Below, piece by piece: positions 23,175 to 34,769 of a stretch of DNA of 64,000 bases (its first letter is position 1; each line of letters begins with the position of its first letter). The stretch is from Cotesia glomerata (lineage: Eukaryota > Arthropoda > Insecta > Hymenoptera > Braconidae). The notes under the pieces were generated by a model. The model was not told where the DNA came from and did no database searches. It was given only the letters and a program-made list of their open reading frames with translations. Location: contig NC_058159.1 in assembly GCF_020080835.1 (NCBI RefSeq), positions 744,001 to 808,000 of the forward strand, read 5' to 3'. Both the position numbers and the translations under genes were made by a program.

Positions 23175-23680
23175 TCAATACATCACACTTAATATTTAAA
23201 CAATTTCACCTTTTTATTCTTCATGCTATTCTTTACTGTTGATTGTTTTGTGCAGAGAAAGAATTGAAATCTTTTTTTGTACTCAGAAAATTTTAAGTCA
23301 ACATTTTTTTTTTTCGTTGTAATTTAAGAATCTTATTTGAAAATAATTAAGATTAAAAAAAATTGTAATTATCCTGAGATTGTGTGGCAGAATAAATTTA
23401 AATTACCCTTGAAGTGATATTCTTTTGATGATGCATCAGAAATTCATTAATGTAGTACATAGTCAGTGACAAAATAAAAACAAAAAATCATATTAGGTAT
23501 CACACTTTTTTTTACGAGAAGCGCGATCGGAAAATTATATAGTATTTTGTATGGTAATACGAAATACTGCAAATGAAAAATTGAAAAAATTACAGCTTCA
23601 AATAATGTTTTTTCCATTTAATAATAATTAATAATAATGGTTAGATGTGATAATTTATGGTGAAAAAAATTTTTAACTCT
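23175..23680. other. AT-rich interval before element O
   Basis: No repeats or exons recognised. The last bases (TTTTTAACTCTA) provide the TA at which element O inserted. Confidence 0.35.
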
Positions 23681-23681
23681 A

Positions 23682-24906
23682 CCCGTGCAAAAAAAATTTC
23701 GCTTCATTCTGAACTTAAATCTTAATTTCATTTTGAAGTTCATATTATGACACAAATATGAATTTCTTTCTAAAATCAATCTAAATTTAGATATTTTAAA
23801 ATATCAACTATTTGAAGTACTGAAATTATCTTAGTTTAAATTAGGCTAAATTTATCGGTTACGTGCGTTAATATCCCCGGACAAAATATCCCCGACAAAA
23901 TATCCCCGCGACAAAATTCTTAAAAATATAAAAATTCATCAATAATAATTTGAAAATTAATCTCAACATTATTTTTTTAGTGTGTTTGTGTGTTTATTCA
24001 AAATTAAACCAACAAAAACGCGGGGATATTTTGTCCGGAGATATTAACGCGTGTCACCAAATTTATCATTAACATTTAAAATCATTTTTTTATGAGTTTA
24101 ATATAAATAAGCAATAATTTTTTTATTTAATCACGATTTTGAGTCTAATTTTTTGTTAATTTAGACTAATTAACTAATCTAACATTTCTTTCAAAATCTA
24201 TTCTAACACTTCAATTATAAAAAAAATTATTCAAATTATCATAATTTCAATACGAATTTTCATACTACACGCTACATAATTTTTAATCACATTTCTTATA
24301 AATTTAAAATGATTTAATCAAAAAGTAATCAAATAATGAAAAATAATTTTGTTACAAACAGTTACTCATTTATTACACATGATTTAAAGTTAAATTAAAC
24401 TTACTTTAAGTTCAAACTATTAATTGGATTGTCAATACATATTTTGTAATGAATTATCAATGAATAAACTTTAAACTCAAATTAAAATCACACATACCTT
24501 ATTTCTTATCTTATTTCTTCAAGCGATGTGCTAAATTCATATTTTCCTGTGTACATTTTAAATCTAAAAATAATCTTACAAAGCTATGTAATAAATATGT
24601 AATGGATATTAATTAGTATATAAAAAAATTAATATGATTATGAATTGAAAATGAATTTATTAGAGTGGTTGTAAGTTTCTGCACTATCGTTTAAATAACG
24701 ATAGTGCGTTGTCACAAGTGAAGTTGATTTTGAAATCATTTTGAAATAAATTTTTCAAAATTTTTTTGCCGTTCTTGTTTCTACATATGAACTTTTCTTA
24801 AATTTAGATTGATTTTAGAAATAAATACATATTTGTGTCATAATATGAACTTCAAAATGAAATTAAGATTTAAGTTCAGAATGAAGCGAAATTTTTTTTG
24901 CACGGG
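23682..24906. mobile_element. Element O, complete copy O1
   Basis: 1225 bp with terminal inverted repeats of about 150 bp beginning CCCGTGCAAAAAAAATTTCG at the left and ending in its complement at 24906, flanked by TA on both sides. The arms carry CATATTATGACACAAATATG and AACTTAAATCTTAATTTCA mirrored. Long TIRs plus a TA target suit a Tc1/mariner derivative. No transposase. A smaller element with its own target duplication (23857-24058) is inserted in the left arm. An internal hairpin CACTATCGTTTAAATAACGATAGTG lies near 24680-24704. Confidence 0.85.
23857..24058. mobile_element. 202-bp MITE with 9-bp target duplication inside O1
   Basis: Ends GGTTACGTGCGTTAATATCC and (complement) GGTGACACGCGTTAATATCT, running on into CGGACAAAATATCCCCG on both sides. 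The 9-bp AAATTTATC is repeated exactly at 23848-23856 and 24059-24067. A 9-bp duplication with G-starting inverted repeats is what Mutator-like (MULE) transposases leave. The centre is unstructured AT-rich DNA. It is younger than O1. Confidence 0.8.
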
Positions 24907-25172
24907 TAATTGCTTATATTAAATTATGTGACAATTGTTATATTGTACTACAATAGTTGTAAGGAAAGCACTGCAAAGTTTTTTAAATAAAAATTATGTT
25001 AACTGTGGACAAGATTAATTTTTTTTCTCATACTTGCATTAGAAATCAGAAATATGATGGATTTTTTATTAAAAACTAGAATATAATATGTGCGCGCTTG
25101 AATATAAGATAGAATTACATACATTTTCATGCACATGATATATTTGACCAATCACATTACCAATGATGCCAT
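24427..25172. repeat. Segmental duplication, copy 1 (partner 30224-32035)
   Basis: The right half of O1 plus ~265 bp of flank beyond its end (24907-25172) recurs almost unchanged at 30224-32035, where it is interrupted by a SINE. Because the flank is included, this is a duplication of the locus rather than a second transposition of O. Confidence 0.9.
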
Positions 25173-25801
25173 ATACATTTCATCTCAATTTTATATTATG
25201 ATATTTTTCATCGTCAACTTCTCCCTATATATATATCTATTTAACTCTCTAATTGAGTGATGATTAATAAAAGTAAAAAAATTTCTCAACATCGTAAAAA
25301 CTACATTCAACTTTGAAAGCATTAGAAAATACCAATCCAACCCAGTATTTTCAACTTTTAGTATATTTTCAAATATTATAAAATTTAAATAAAAATTATT
25401 ATTATTCTGTTATCAAAATTTTCCAATAAATTAAAAAATGCTATTGACTTACCAATTATTGGCTTTATTTATTAGTTTCGTTTATATTGTACGTCATATG
25501 CAAGTATGTCATCGATATCATATGAGCACGGTCTGCTTCGATAAATTCCAGAGCACAGTGATGTATCTGCTTTTGTATTATCCAGCAATTATCGATGCTA
25601 CCGCCGATAATATTAACATGCAACCTACTGCATATCGGGTTAGATATCTTTAAATTATACGTATTTCTTTACAATCATTGTTGTAAATTATTGAGTTACT
25701 TGAGAACTAAGTCAAAATATTTTTAATCTAATGTAAGAAATTTTTTATGGATCAAGTCAATTTTACTCAATAATTTTTCTTCTTATCTCTTTTTTTAAGT
25801 A
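25173..25801 (+). other. AT-rich interval with one 71-codon frame
   Basis: A frame at 25438-25653 begins MLLTYQLLALFISFVYIVRH and ends in TADNINMQPTAYRVRYL. The start resembles a signal or membrane segment, and codon composition is more even than in neighbouring chance frames. There are no splice sites, homology or domain to support it, so I do not call a gene. Confidence 0.2.
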
Positions 25802-26044
25802 CACTGATAAAAATTTTAACTTGACTTAAGAGCAAAAATCTTGAACCAAGAACACCAATTGGAAGAAAACGAATTTCTTGAGCCAAGAGGAAAAATTCTT
25901 AAGTCAAGATAGATTCTCTTGAATTAAGAAAATATATCTTGACTCAAGAATTTTTTCTCTTGGCTCAAGAAATTCATTTTCTTCCAATTGGTGTTCTTGG
26001 TTCAAGATTTTTGCTCTTGAGTCTAGTTAAAATTTCTATCAGTG
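25802..26044. mobile_element. Palindromic MITE family F, copy F2
   Basis: Ends CACTGATAAAAATTTTAAC and TTAAAATTTCTATCAGTG, TA on both sides (25800-25801, 26045-26046). The interior is a mirrored series of TTCTTGAGCCAAGAGG and CTTGGCTCAAGAA words. It is the same family as F1, with independent interior wording. Confidence 0.9.
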
Positions 26045-26224
26045 TACAAGCCAAGAGTTTGAAGAAGTTTTTTCTGATAAAAATTTAAGTGTATCGCTTC
26101 CATTAAAAAACAAGAAATAAAATTTAATTTAACTAAGTAATTACTTGGAAGTAGAAGCTAATATATTTTTGGCCAAGTTTTGAAATTATTTCTTTTTTGA
26201 AGAAGCGGCTGCTTTTTTTTTCTA

Positions 26225-26718
26225 CACTAAGAAAAAAGTATTTTGCTACTAAGGATATTTTTTTTTTTAATCAGAATACTTGGTATTGTGCTACTAAGAA
26301 TACGTGGTATTTTGATTATCACAATAAATATACTGATTATCACAATACCTAGGTATACTGATTATCAGTATACCAATATAACAGACTATTAGATATTTAT
26401 AACCTCACTTTATTGGGACAAATCAATTGACTTATAAAGCTAACAAAACAAATTAAAATTAAAATTAAAAGTGTAATAATAAATTTTTTTCAAGCTAATA
26501 TAATAAATGTTAGTTGAATTCTATTTTTACTAGTGCATAAATCATATAAACTGACTGTTAGTGTTAAAACGTCGATGGCAGTGGCAGCGCATATATTATA
26601 GTTTACTGCGCAGAGTATAGATCTTGAACTGACTTATATTCTGATAATCACAATACTTGGTATTGTAATTATCAAAATACCAAGTATTGTGATTATCAAA
26701 ATACTTTTTTTTTCAGTG
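26225..26718. mobile_element. MITE family P
   Basis: Ends CACTAAGAAAAAAGTATTTT and AAAATACTTTTTTTTTCAGTG with TA on both sides (26223-26224, 26719-26720). The interior repeats GATTATCACAATACCTAGG-type words (GGTATTGTGATTATCA) on both strands. A central non-repeated stretch (about 26480-26630) contains AAAACGTCGATGGCAGTGG. Confidence 0.8.
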
Positions 26719-26947
26719 TAGAACAAAACAATAATTACGATAACATTGCATACTATAGTAATAATTCTAGAGATGTATGATTATAATTGTATAATTAATA
26801 AATATTTATGATCATTATCACATTTTACTTATATTTTAATCTATTACATATTATCTCGAGGAACTTACTGTTAAGGTTAATTATCATTGATTAAATTAAT
26901 GTTATATTTCGTTGCATGCATCACTACGTTCAGACTATAGAATGGAG

Positions 26948-26949
<2 letters not shown>

Positions 26950-27028
<79 letters not shown>
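26950..27028. repeat. (TA)n microsatellite
   Basis: About 39 uninterrupted TA dinucleotides, the longest pure dinucleotide tract of this type in the window. Confidence 0.98.
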
Positions 27029-27033
<5 letters not shown>

Positions 27034-27658
27034 ATATTATAGGATGGTATTATCGCTTGATATGCAGAGATTTTATGCCATCACAAGTTTATACGAGCTA
27101 TCTAAATATTTATGTTACATACACAACTAACTAATATCTGTTTTCCTTCTCTGCTCGCACTTTCCAAATCGAATGAACACGAATGAACATAAATTGTTCG
27201 ATATACTTTATGATGTATGCATAAAGTACATATCATATATACATATAACTGCATAATTTCATGCGAATATCAAAATTCCACAAATCGCAGAAATAACATT
27301 CCACTTTCTCATTATCATTGCTTTTATGTACAACTTCACAGCACGGTGAATGTAAATACAAATACAATGATACAGATTTGAACAGCGAATGAGTTTGCGA
27401 AATTTATTTTTATAGTATAAGAATGAAATTCAATTAACTATTTGATATACGAATATGCACATTGATTGGAATAAAACAAATTTTTAATGAGAGGTTTGTT
27501 ATCGAACGAATAAATTATGAGTTAAGAAATTTATGGTAATGATTATCATCAAATGATGGTGAAAAAAACCACTTTTTCGATTTTTATTGATATTATTTTA
27601 GAATTATATTACTTTGATATAATAGCATCGGAAATCTATAATGAACTGATTGCTATAA
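27029..27658. other. AT-rich interval without recognised features
   Basis: Contains the short direct repeat GAATGAACACGAATGAACA at about 27172-27190. Otherwise unique and AT-rich up to the Helitron start. Confidence 0.35.
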
Positions 27659-28317
27659 TCTATATTATAAAAAGAATAAGAAAAATTTTGTGTCCAGGAT
27701 AATTATATGATAAAATCGGTTTTTTAGTGAAATTTAGTATCATTACAAAGGTCTTGACTTGAATTTATACCTTTTCAAGGTTTCATATCATTTTCACCGA
27801 CAGTCAGTTTATTATGATAAGTATTTTAAGCTGCATTCGAAAATGATCGATCTCTAGATACATAATTAAGGGATGACCTTGTATCTTGTGAACTGTTGAC
27901 ATTTTTAAAGATATAAGCTCACTCCGACATTACACTCATCGAGACCTTTCATTTGAGTACCCACATCAATTTTTCATATATTTATATATGTTACATATAT
28001 GTATATATGAAAAATATATCAAAATGCATGTGGGTACTCAAATGAAAGCTCTTGATGAGTGTAACATCGGAATGAGCTTATATCTTCAAAATATATATTA
28101 TATATATGTATATATGATAAATATATCAAAAATGCATGTGGGTACTCAAATGGAAGTTCTCGATAAGTGTAACATCATGGTGAGCTTATATCTTTAAAAA
28201 CGTCAATATTTAAGAAAGTACAGCGCAATTTAACAAAAGTCATTATTTAATAAAGCAAAATTTTATTTATTTATAGTTCACGTCACGGCAGTCACACAGT
28301 GACTGTAATGTTGCTAG
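27659..28317 (+). mobile_element. Helitron family D, copy D2
   Basis: Starts TCTATATTATAAAAAGAATA and ends TTGCTAG, with the 3' hairpin CAGTCACACAGTGACTG just upstream. A single complete palindromic unit (about 27900-28085) is followed by a half unit (28110-28200). Flanks are A and T, as expected for Helitron insertion. This is the shortest array in the family, at 659 bp in total. Confidence 0.85.
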
Positions 28318-29330
28318 TTCATTATTAATTAATTAATTAATGATAATTTTATAATCTTTTTAAATGAGAAATTAATGGGCATATTTGCGATACATTTTCT
28401 TTCTATACGAAACCGTGCATTGTTTTTACATAACAGATTGAAAAGATGAAATACTAATTAACGAAAAAATAACTTCAAGAATACAAGTCCTGGGTAAAAT
28501 AAATGATAATAAATTGCTTTAACGCCAATTAAATTGGTATTAACGTAATAAAAGCTTTATAATGTTTTGTTATAAAAATAAATTTTTTTTTACAAAATTT
28601 AAAATATTTTACATTATTTAAAAAAAAAGTAAACAGATTTATTAGTTGGATTTTTCGAAAGCAATAATGTTAAAATTACGGTACGTTTAAGTGAATTATC
28701 ATTATAAGTATATAAAAACTTATTGGAAGAATTAATGATTTAATGAAATTCATGAAATCAGATTGCCGCATCTTTAATGCGAACATGTTAAATAAATAAT
28801 AAAATTAATTAGCTGTATACTTCAGAAGTTATATTATTAAAGGTGCTGTGCTTCCAAGAAAATCAATCTTATAATTACTTGAAAAATTAATTTTTTCTAT
28901 TAACTTTTCAATTAATGAATTAAAAACCATGAAAATTCCAAGACACAAAATTTTTGAACACATTAACGGGTCATAATAAAAGTCAGGTAATACAATTAAG
29001 TTCTAAAGGTTCGAAGTTGTATGATTTATGGTATTTTCTATAGGCGAGAATTACTCACATGCATAATATAAGCGTAAGCATAAAGCAGCTTAATTTGATC
29101 ATCTTAATTGATGAAATTTCATGTTGATGATCAATCAATCTGTGTATAGAGCTCTACTTACAACTCATACTCCGTAAATACATACTCCCATACGTCACAC
29201 ACACTTTCAACAAATTAATGTTACGTAAAATATATATTATACATGTATGTGTCTGGATAGAGAAGTTGTTATTGGATATAACGTCTGTCGTTAATCAACC
29301 TCCACGATTTTAATTCTTGTTAACTTCATT
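28318..29330. other. AT-rich interval without recognised features
   Basis: TTAATTAATTAATTAATGA follows the Helitron directly. Nothing else recognisable. Confidence 0.35.
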
Positions 29331-29466
29331 GCGGACGGTAATTTACTAACACCCGTAGATTCGGCGCTGCTATCTACTAGTAGTCGTACTTCTCGAAAAG
29401 TTAGTACCAACTATTTTAAGCGACAGAAATTTTGCTGTATAAATTGGTGTGAAAATTACCGTCCGA
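29331..29466. repeat. Short inverted-repeat element
   Basis: GCGGACGGTAATTTACTAAC at the left faces AAAATTACCGTCCGAC at the right, about 135 bp end to end, with a GC-richer centre (GATTCGGCGCTGC). It looks like a small MITE; no target duplication is evident. Confidence 0.6.
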
Positions 29467-30223
29467 CTACAAATTGTTAATAGAGAAAATGATAATGATG
29501 ATGATGAAGGAAAATAATCAAGAAAGTTGACGCTGGCCATCGAGTTTGTTTAGCAATTAGAGAGCTGCATATTTTGCGAAAGAAAAGCGTTGTGTCAGTT
29601 TACAAATCATTAACGAACTTTGAGAGAACTCAAACGGCTTTAGCTCGTAATTGCAGATCAAAGTGCATGACTTGTACCAGACCAAATCTTCTTCTTAATA
29701 GACGGCAAAGATTCCAGCGAGTCTTTTTTTATAGATTAATTAAACACGGTAAATAGGGTGAATATATAAACTATAATTTGCTTTACTTTTAATTATCAAT
29801 TTTCCGGGAATTAATTATCCGCATTGATAATCTTTCTATTTGAATTGTGAGTTTTATAAATAGTAAAGCGAAAAAATTTATGCTTGTGTTTAAAGCGGAC
29901 GTTACTATTTTATAATTTGAATGTTACTGGCTATTGCAGGCTGGTTTGTTGAAAGTAGCTTAAAAACTTGCTGTCAGAAACAGATTTTATTTAGTCTCTG
30001 GTGGTTTGTTGTATTACATGCTTCGTTTGATAATTTTAAGACCACTATAAAACATATAAAATTTAAGGTAATTTCTTGATAGTAAAAACAATTACATACT
30101 TGACAGATTTAGTTTCAACAATTCTAATTTAAATACAATTAAAATTGAATATCTTCTGATTTTTTAGAAACAATATTGGTTTCATATTTTTATTTAGTAG
30201 AGATTTTTTTCACTCGTATTCAT
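29467..30223. other. Interval with one weak frame
   Basis: 29574-29756 on the plus strand is open for 60 codons (MRKKSVVSVYKSLTNFERTQ at its start), rich in Arg/Lys, and overlaps no repeat. There are no splice or promoter signals, so I do not call it. Confidence 0.25.
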
Positions 30224-30641
30224 TGAATTGTCAATACATATTTTGTAATGAATTATCTATGAATAAACTTTAAACTTAAATTAAAATCACACATACCTTA
30301 TTTCTTATCTTATTTCTTCAAGCGATGTGCTAAATTCACATTTTCCTGTGTACATTTTAAATCTAAAAATAATCTTACAAAGCTATGTAATAAATATGTA
30401 ATGGATATTGATTAGTATATAAAAAAATTATTATGATTATGAATTGAAAATGAATTTATTAGAGTGATTGTAAGTTTCTGCACTATCGTTTTAATAACGA
30501 TAGTGCGTTGTCACAAGTGAAGTTGATTTTGAAATCATTTTGAAATAAATTTTTCAAAATTTTTTTGCCGTTCTTGTTTCTACATATGAACTTTTCTTAA
30601 TTTAAATTTAGATTGATTTTAGAAATAAATACATATTTGTG

Positions 30642-31678
30642 AAGGTTGGCAATAGCCTCCCTAGTAGAAATAATCGAGTTTTCACTTGATATAAACCAGT
30701 AACTGGCCAGTGATATCGAGTAAAAACTCGAAATCGCGCCACCTACAACTAAGTCATAAACCTGTACGCGTCGTTGTTTTAAAAAATATTAAAAAACAGT
30801 GTGAATTAAAAGCTGTCGGAGTAATTTTGAGTAACTCAAAAGACTGAGAAGGCAGTAGAAAACCTAAATAAATATTTTTTTAATTTTCTCCAATTAAAAA
30901 CAATTACTTTATTGTTAGATTTATTGTGATTATTCTATCAGTCTAATGATGTTATTTATTTTATAATATAAATAAATATAAATGAAAAATTTATATGATA
31001 TCATTTATTTAACATTATTTTTATTTTATTTGACAATTTTTTATAACCCTTGATAACCTCAATATTGAAAATTGACAGTTTCACTGAAGCCGCCATGTTT
31101 TGCTCGATCTCTAGTAAAACTGGTCAGTTACTTGACAGAAACTCGATATTACACTGGCCAGTTACTGGTTTAAGTCTAGTCAAACTGGCTAGTTACTGGC
31201 TAAAAACTCGATATCATTTCTACTAGGGCTAATCGGCTCGGTACCTGCATTTCGAAAGAGTGGGACCGGGGTTCGATTCCGGCGCGCACCAATATTTTTC
31301 AATGATTATAAACTAAGAATATGTGCGTTTCATTGCCAGCCTCTGTACCGGTCGGGTTTTCTGTGGTTTTCCCATAAAGTTATGGAGGTAAAATGTCATT
31401 ATAGAAGTACCTCCATACTATTTAAGACCGTAATGCAAATGCAGGTACTGATTATAACGCGTAAGTCGGCCACAGTCGCAGCACGTGTGTGACGGGCATG
31501 AAAGAAAAAAATCCCGACATGCAGGGGGGTGGGGACGAAAAAGTGGTTGAGAGTTATAATGACGGGGTTGAGAGACTATATTGCGGAGAAAAAAGTGGAG
31601 AGACAATAATTCCCCACCCTCCCTTGTAAAACACTCTACAGTGATACAAGTAAAACCATCCTCAATTATAACCTCAAT
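30642..31678 (+). mobile_element. tRNA-derived SINE family I, copy I1, split by element J
   Basis: Flanked by an exact 12-bp target duplication TACATATTTGTG (30630-30641 and 31679-31690). Without the inserted J (30659-31228) the SINE is ~467 bp. Its head contains the RNA polymerase III B box GGTTCGATTCC (31270-31280) and runs ...CGGCGCGCACC, as in the minus-strand copies I2 and I3. The body is more diverged than between I2 and I3 (for example GGTCGGGTTTTCTGTGGTTT). A target duplication of this length implies insertion through LINE machinery. Confidence 0.85.
30659..31228. mobile_element. Element J, copy J1, inside SINE I1
   Basis: 570 bp with inverted ends CCCTAGTAGAAATAATCGAG and CTCGATATCATTTCTACTAGGG (complement). 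The dinucleotide CT is duplicated at 30657-30658 and 31229-31230. Rejoining the SINE across it gives AATAGCCTAATCGG, matching the uninterrupted head. The arms are built of CCAGTAACTGGCCAGT words. A 2-bp target duplication with CCC...GGG ends would suit a CACTA/CMC-group element. No transposase frame. Confidence 0.85.
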
Positions 31679-32035
31679 TACATATTTGTGTCATAATATG
31701 AACTTCAAAATGAAATTAAGATTTAGGTTCAGAATGAAGCGAAATTTTTTTTGCACGGGTAATTGCTTATATTAAATTATGTGAAAATTGTTATATTGTA
31801 CTACAATAGTTGTAAGAAAAGCACTGCAAAGTTTTTTAAATGAAAATTATGTTAACTGTGGACAAGATTAATTTTTTTTTTCATATTTGCATTAGAAATC
31901 AGAAATATGATAGATTTTTTATTAAAAACTAGAATATAATATGTGCGCGCTTGAATGTAAGATAGAATTACATACATTTTCATGCATATGATATATTTGA
32001 CCAATCACATTACCAATCATTTGATGCCACATACA

Positions 32036-32672
32036 TGACAAAGAGATTTTGATTTACTTAAATAAAATTCATTTTAGGTCAATGTAACGTACGAATATCG
32101 TCGGTGATTAAATGTTTCAACAATTTTTTTAATTTTATTGAAAAGTCACACACGGTCCAGCGATAATTTTATATCGGGTATAATGCATTAATAATAACTG
32201 TGAGAAATGTGTTACGAAATAAATATTTAATCAGAATGTAAAAAACTGGACTCTTAAAAATATATAGAATTAATAAACGAAACGCCTGATATAATTTTAA
32301 ATAAATTTTTGATGACTATATGTCTGTCCTGATATAGTAGTTGACCATGTTCAACCTTGATATATTCTGACCTGGCCTGATATGTATTGTACTGGTTAAA
32401 TCAGTAGATTTCACTGATCATATTAAAAGAGAATACCTTTAACCTTTTACAAGGTTTAAAGAACAAATAAATATTTAACTAACATTTATAATAGTAAATG
32501 TTACGTTGAAAAATTAATTACTGACCTGATATTTTTACAAAAAAAATTGAACTTTTGAAATGATTAATAAAATATTTGGATCCAGATTAAAAATTAAATT
32601 TTTATGAAATATTCTGAATCTTTTTTTAAACTGACAGAAACCATTTCAGTATTGTATCATACCTCAATTCCG
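32036..32672. other. AT-rich interval without recognised features
   Basis: 32310-32410 repeats CCTGATATAG/CCTGATATG phrases. No element ends or exon. Confidence 0.35.
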
Positions 32673-32886
32673 CACTGATAGAAGGATTTGTTTATAGTTA
32701 AAAATATTTTTTAATATTTAACAAATCATTTATTAGAGACCGATAAATGAATATCAGATTTATTAAATACAAATAAATCATTTTAAATACTAAGAAATAT
32801 TTGTTTAATAGTAAAAAGTCGTTGTCTAATAAATGATTTGTTAAATATTAAAAAATATTCTTTGGTACAAAAAATCCTTCTATGTG
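32673..32886. mobile_element. MITE family L, copy
   Basis: Starts CACTGATAGAAGGATTTGTT and ends AAAATCCTTCTATGTG, an eroded inverted repeat. The interior has mirrored TTAACAAATCATTTATTAGA and AAATATTTCTTAGTATTTAA words. Confidence 0.75.
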
Positions 32887-33296
32887 TATTATAATCTAAC
32901 TTAAGCATTGGAGGTTTTTAATTAAGAAGTTGTATAATTTCTCTCAATCGTTAAAATACGCATGCAGTAGCTTATCTCCAAGTTGTCTGACATTTGCCTG
33001 TGAAGGGCTTTTTCAAGTGCAACGTATCCAAAGTTTTTAATTAGCAAATTATACGTCTCAGTCAGTCGGAGACTCCTTGTCGAGTTCTTTTTACCCATGA
33101 AACATCATAATGATAGCAGACGAACAGCTAGAGGACTCGAAATTTTTAATCAACAATTGAAGGTCGTAGAAAGATTTTTGGATACGTCCATATGGCATTA
33201 TTTTTTTTTTTTTAGGAATACCATATTAAAGAAAATTAATCTAGTAAGCTACTCCTTCGGGGACTGAAAATGTTTTTTTTTTTATTTTTAAATACA
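32887..33296 (+). other. Interval with a 56-codon frame preceded by an initiator-like motif
   Basis: 33056-33075 reads CGTCTCAGTCAGTCGGAGAC, containing two TCAGT initiator cores. Some 20 bases later ATG at 33097 opens 56 codons (MKHHNDSRRTARGLEIFNQQ at its start) that run through a T-tract into sequence that is clearly not coding. It could be a promoter with a decayed or very short frame. I do not call a gene. Confidence 0.25.
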
Positions 33297-33493
33297 CAGA
33301 AAAAAAAATGTTATTTCGAATCAAAGTATATAATTTTGAAGATTATTAATCTTCTTGATTTAAGTAGAAAAATTCTTCAACTAGTAAATTTTTCTTGATT
33401 TAAGGAAATTTTACTTGATTCAAGAATTTCAAAATTATTTTCTTAGTTCAATAATTTTTCTCTCGAATCAAGTTAATTTTTTTTTCAATGTAT
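33297..33493. mobile_element. Degenerate MITE F-type copy
   Basis: Starts CACAGAAAAAAAAATGTTAT and ends TTTTTTTTTCAATG. The interior has TTCTTGATTTAAG and CTTGATTCAAGAA words. The ends are closer to G (CACAGAAA) than to F (CACTGATA). Confidence 0.6.
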
Positions 33494-33984
33494 TCTTTAT
33501 TGATCTTTGTTGTTTTACATTTATATTCTTATACATTGTATCAATTTCACCAATATTTAATTTTGTTTTTAGTCTTTTATATTTATGGGTTGATATCATT
33601 AGTATTATATTAAATTATAAGGAAAAACTTTTAAAAAACCTTATTAGAACATCTTAAACTTATTGAAAATGATTATTTATGCATTAGAACTAAGTACCTC
33701 AAAATTAAGTATCTTAAAGTAAGACGATTCAGCGATCATTCGCCATCTGTTGGAGATTTTAGACACTACTTTTAATTGAAAAATTATATATGACCATATC
33801 AAGCCTGATATGACAAATTTTCATATCATATGAACATATGTAGCCATATAAAAAAATTTTTTACTGATAATAATGATAAAATCAAAATTCTTAGAGTTTA
33901 AAAGTGACGTTGGGCACTGATGTAGGAAAAGTTTTTAATATAAAATGTAATATGTAATATCAAAGTATGAAAAATAATAAATGC
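33494..33984. other. AT-rich interval without recognised features
   Basis: AT-rich and membrane-like chance frame at 33415-33657; near 33780-33850 CATATCAAGCCTGATATGAC/CATATCATATGAACATATG words. Nothing supported. Confidence 0.35.
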
Positions 33985-34440
33985 CGTGAAATTCGGAGGG
34001 TAGTTGGGTGGGCGCCAGCAGGAACTTTTAGGTGTATATCACGTAAGAAAATTTACGAATTAGCAAAAAATAATGTTAAGACCGGCAGCAGTAAAGAGAA
34101 GAGAGTACCATAACATTAGTTAATTAGGTTGGGCAGGAGGCGTAACGTCGTAATTATTGCAACGTAGTACTAGTAGTTGTTATTGTAGTGGTAGCATTAT
34201 GTGCTAGCAATAGTAGTTGTAGTAGTGGTAGTACGAAGCCTGCACTGCCTGCCTGCCAGCCTGCCGGGTTGCCTACCTGCCACGACAAAGTTATTAATTG
34301 CTTCCTACCATTCTCCGCGTTGAGTCCGGGGTGAACTCACCCTGCCGTTAGCTTACCGCGACCATCATTCTGTCCTTCCTTTCCACTCCAACGCTCACGC
34401 TTCTTCCTCTAGTCTGGTTATACACACATGCTCTCTCGGT
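33985..34440. other. Unique GC-rich island, possible exon or regulatory region
   Basis: Clearly GC-richer than anything around it. It contains a GTAGTAGTGGTAGT-type low-complexity stretch (34165-34235), then CTGCCTGCCTGCCAGCCTGCC (34240-34265) and CTCCGCGTTGAGTCCGGGG (34313-34332). No element ends, no other copy in the window, and no long frame. A promoter/5' UTR or a non-coding exon is plausible. Confidence 0.3.
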
Positions 34441-34605
34441 AATACATCTATTCACTAACGGCAATATAATATACCCACCCCTTTTTTCAATTCATATTGT
34501 CATTATCTCTTTAATTTTTCATTTTATACATACTCTTAAATGGTACTATCTATTAACAACTTGGGGAGTTAACTACCCTAAAAAAAAAAAAAAAAAAAAA
34601 TTTTA

Positions 34606-34669
34606 TTTTGTTTAAGAAATTTTTTATGAAAATTATTTTTATTCTGAGTAATTTTTTTTTTCTGAAATT
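34606..34669. repeat. 64-bp direct repeat, left copy (partner 35324-35387)
   Basis: TTTTGTTTAAGAAATTTTTT followed by ATGAAAATTATTTTTATTCT and GAGTAA...TCTGAAATT is repeated at 35324-35387 with one base change (TTTAAG versus TTTCAG) and one T-tract difference. The pair brackets the palindrome at 34770-35323. Confidence 0.85.
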
Positions 34670-34769
34670 ATAATTATAAATATTATTATTATTATTATTG
34701 TAATAATAATTTTTTTATTATAATTATAATCATAATTATTATTTTTTTTTTATAATTATAAATAACAGA

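Larger units (their letters stand above)
30224..32035. repeat. Segmental duplication, copy 2 (partner 24427-25172), split by a SINE
   Basis: 30224-30641 and 31679-32035 together match 24427-25172 with few differences. The match covers the right half of element O (ending GCACGGG at 31759) and its right flank. The 1.04-kb interruption is a SINE with an exact target duplication. A small length change near the right end (ATCATTTGATGCC versus ATGATGCC) also separates the copies. Confidence 0.9.

Noticed and set aside
31261..31290. A functional tRNA gene suggested by GGTTCGATTCC
   Set aside because: The B box belongs to SINE I1. No cloverleaf forms upstream, and the same sequence recurs at 56056 and 62648 as SINE heads.
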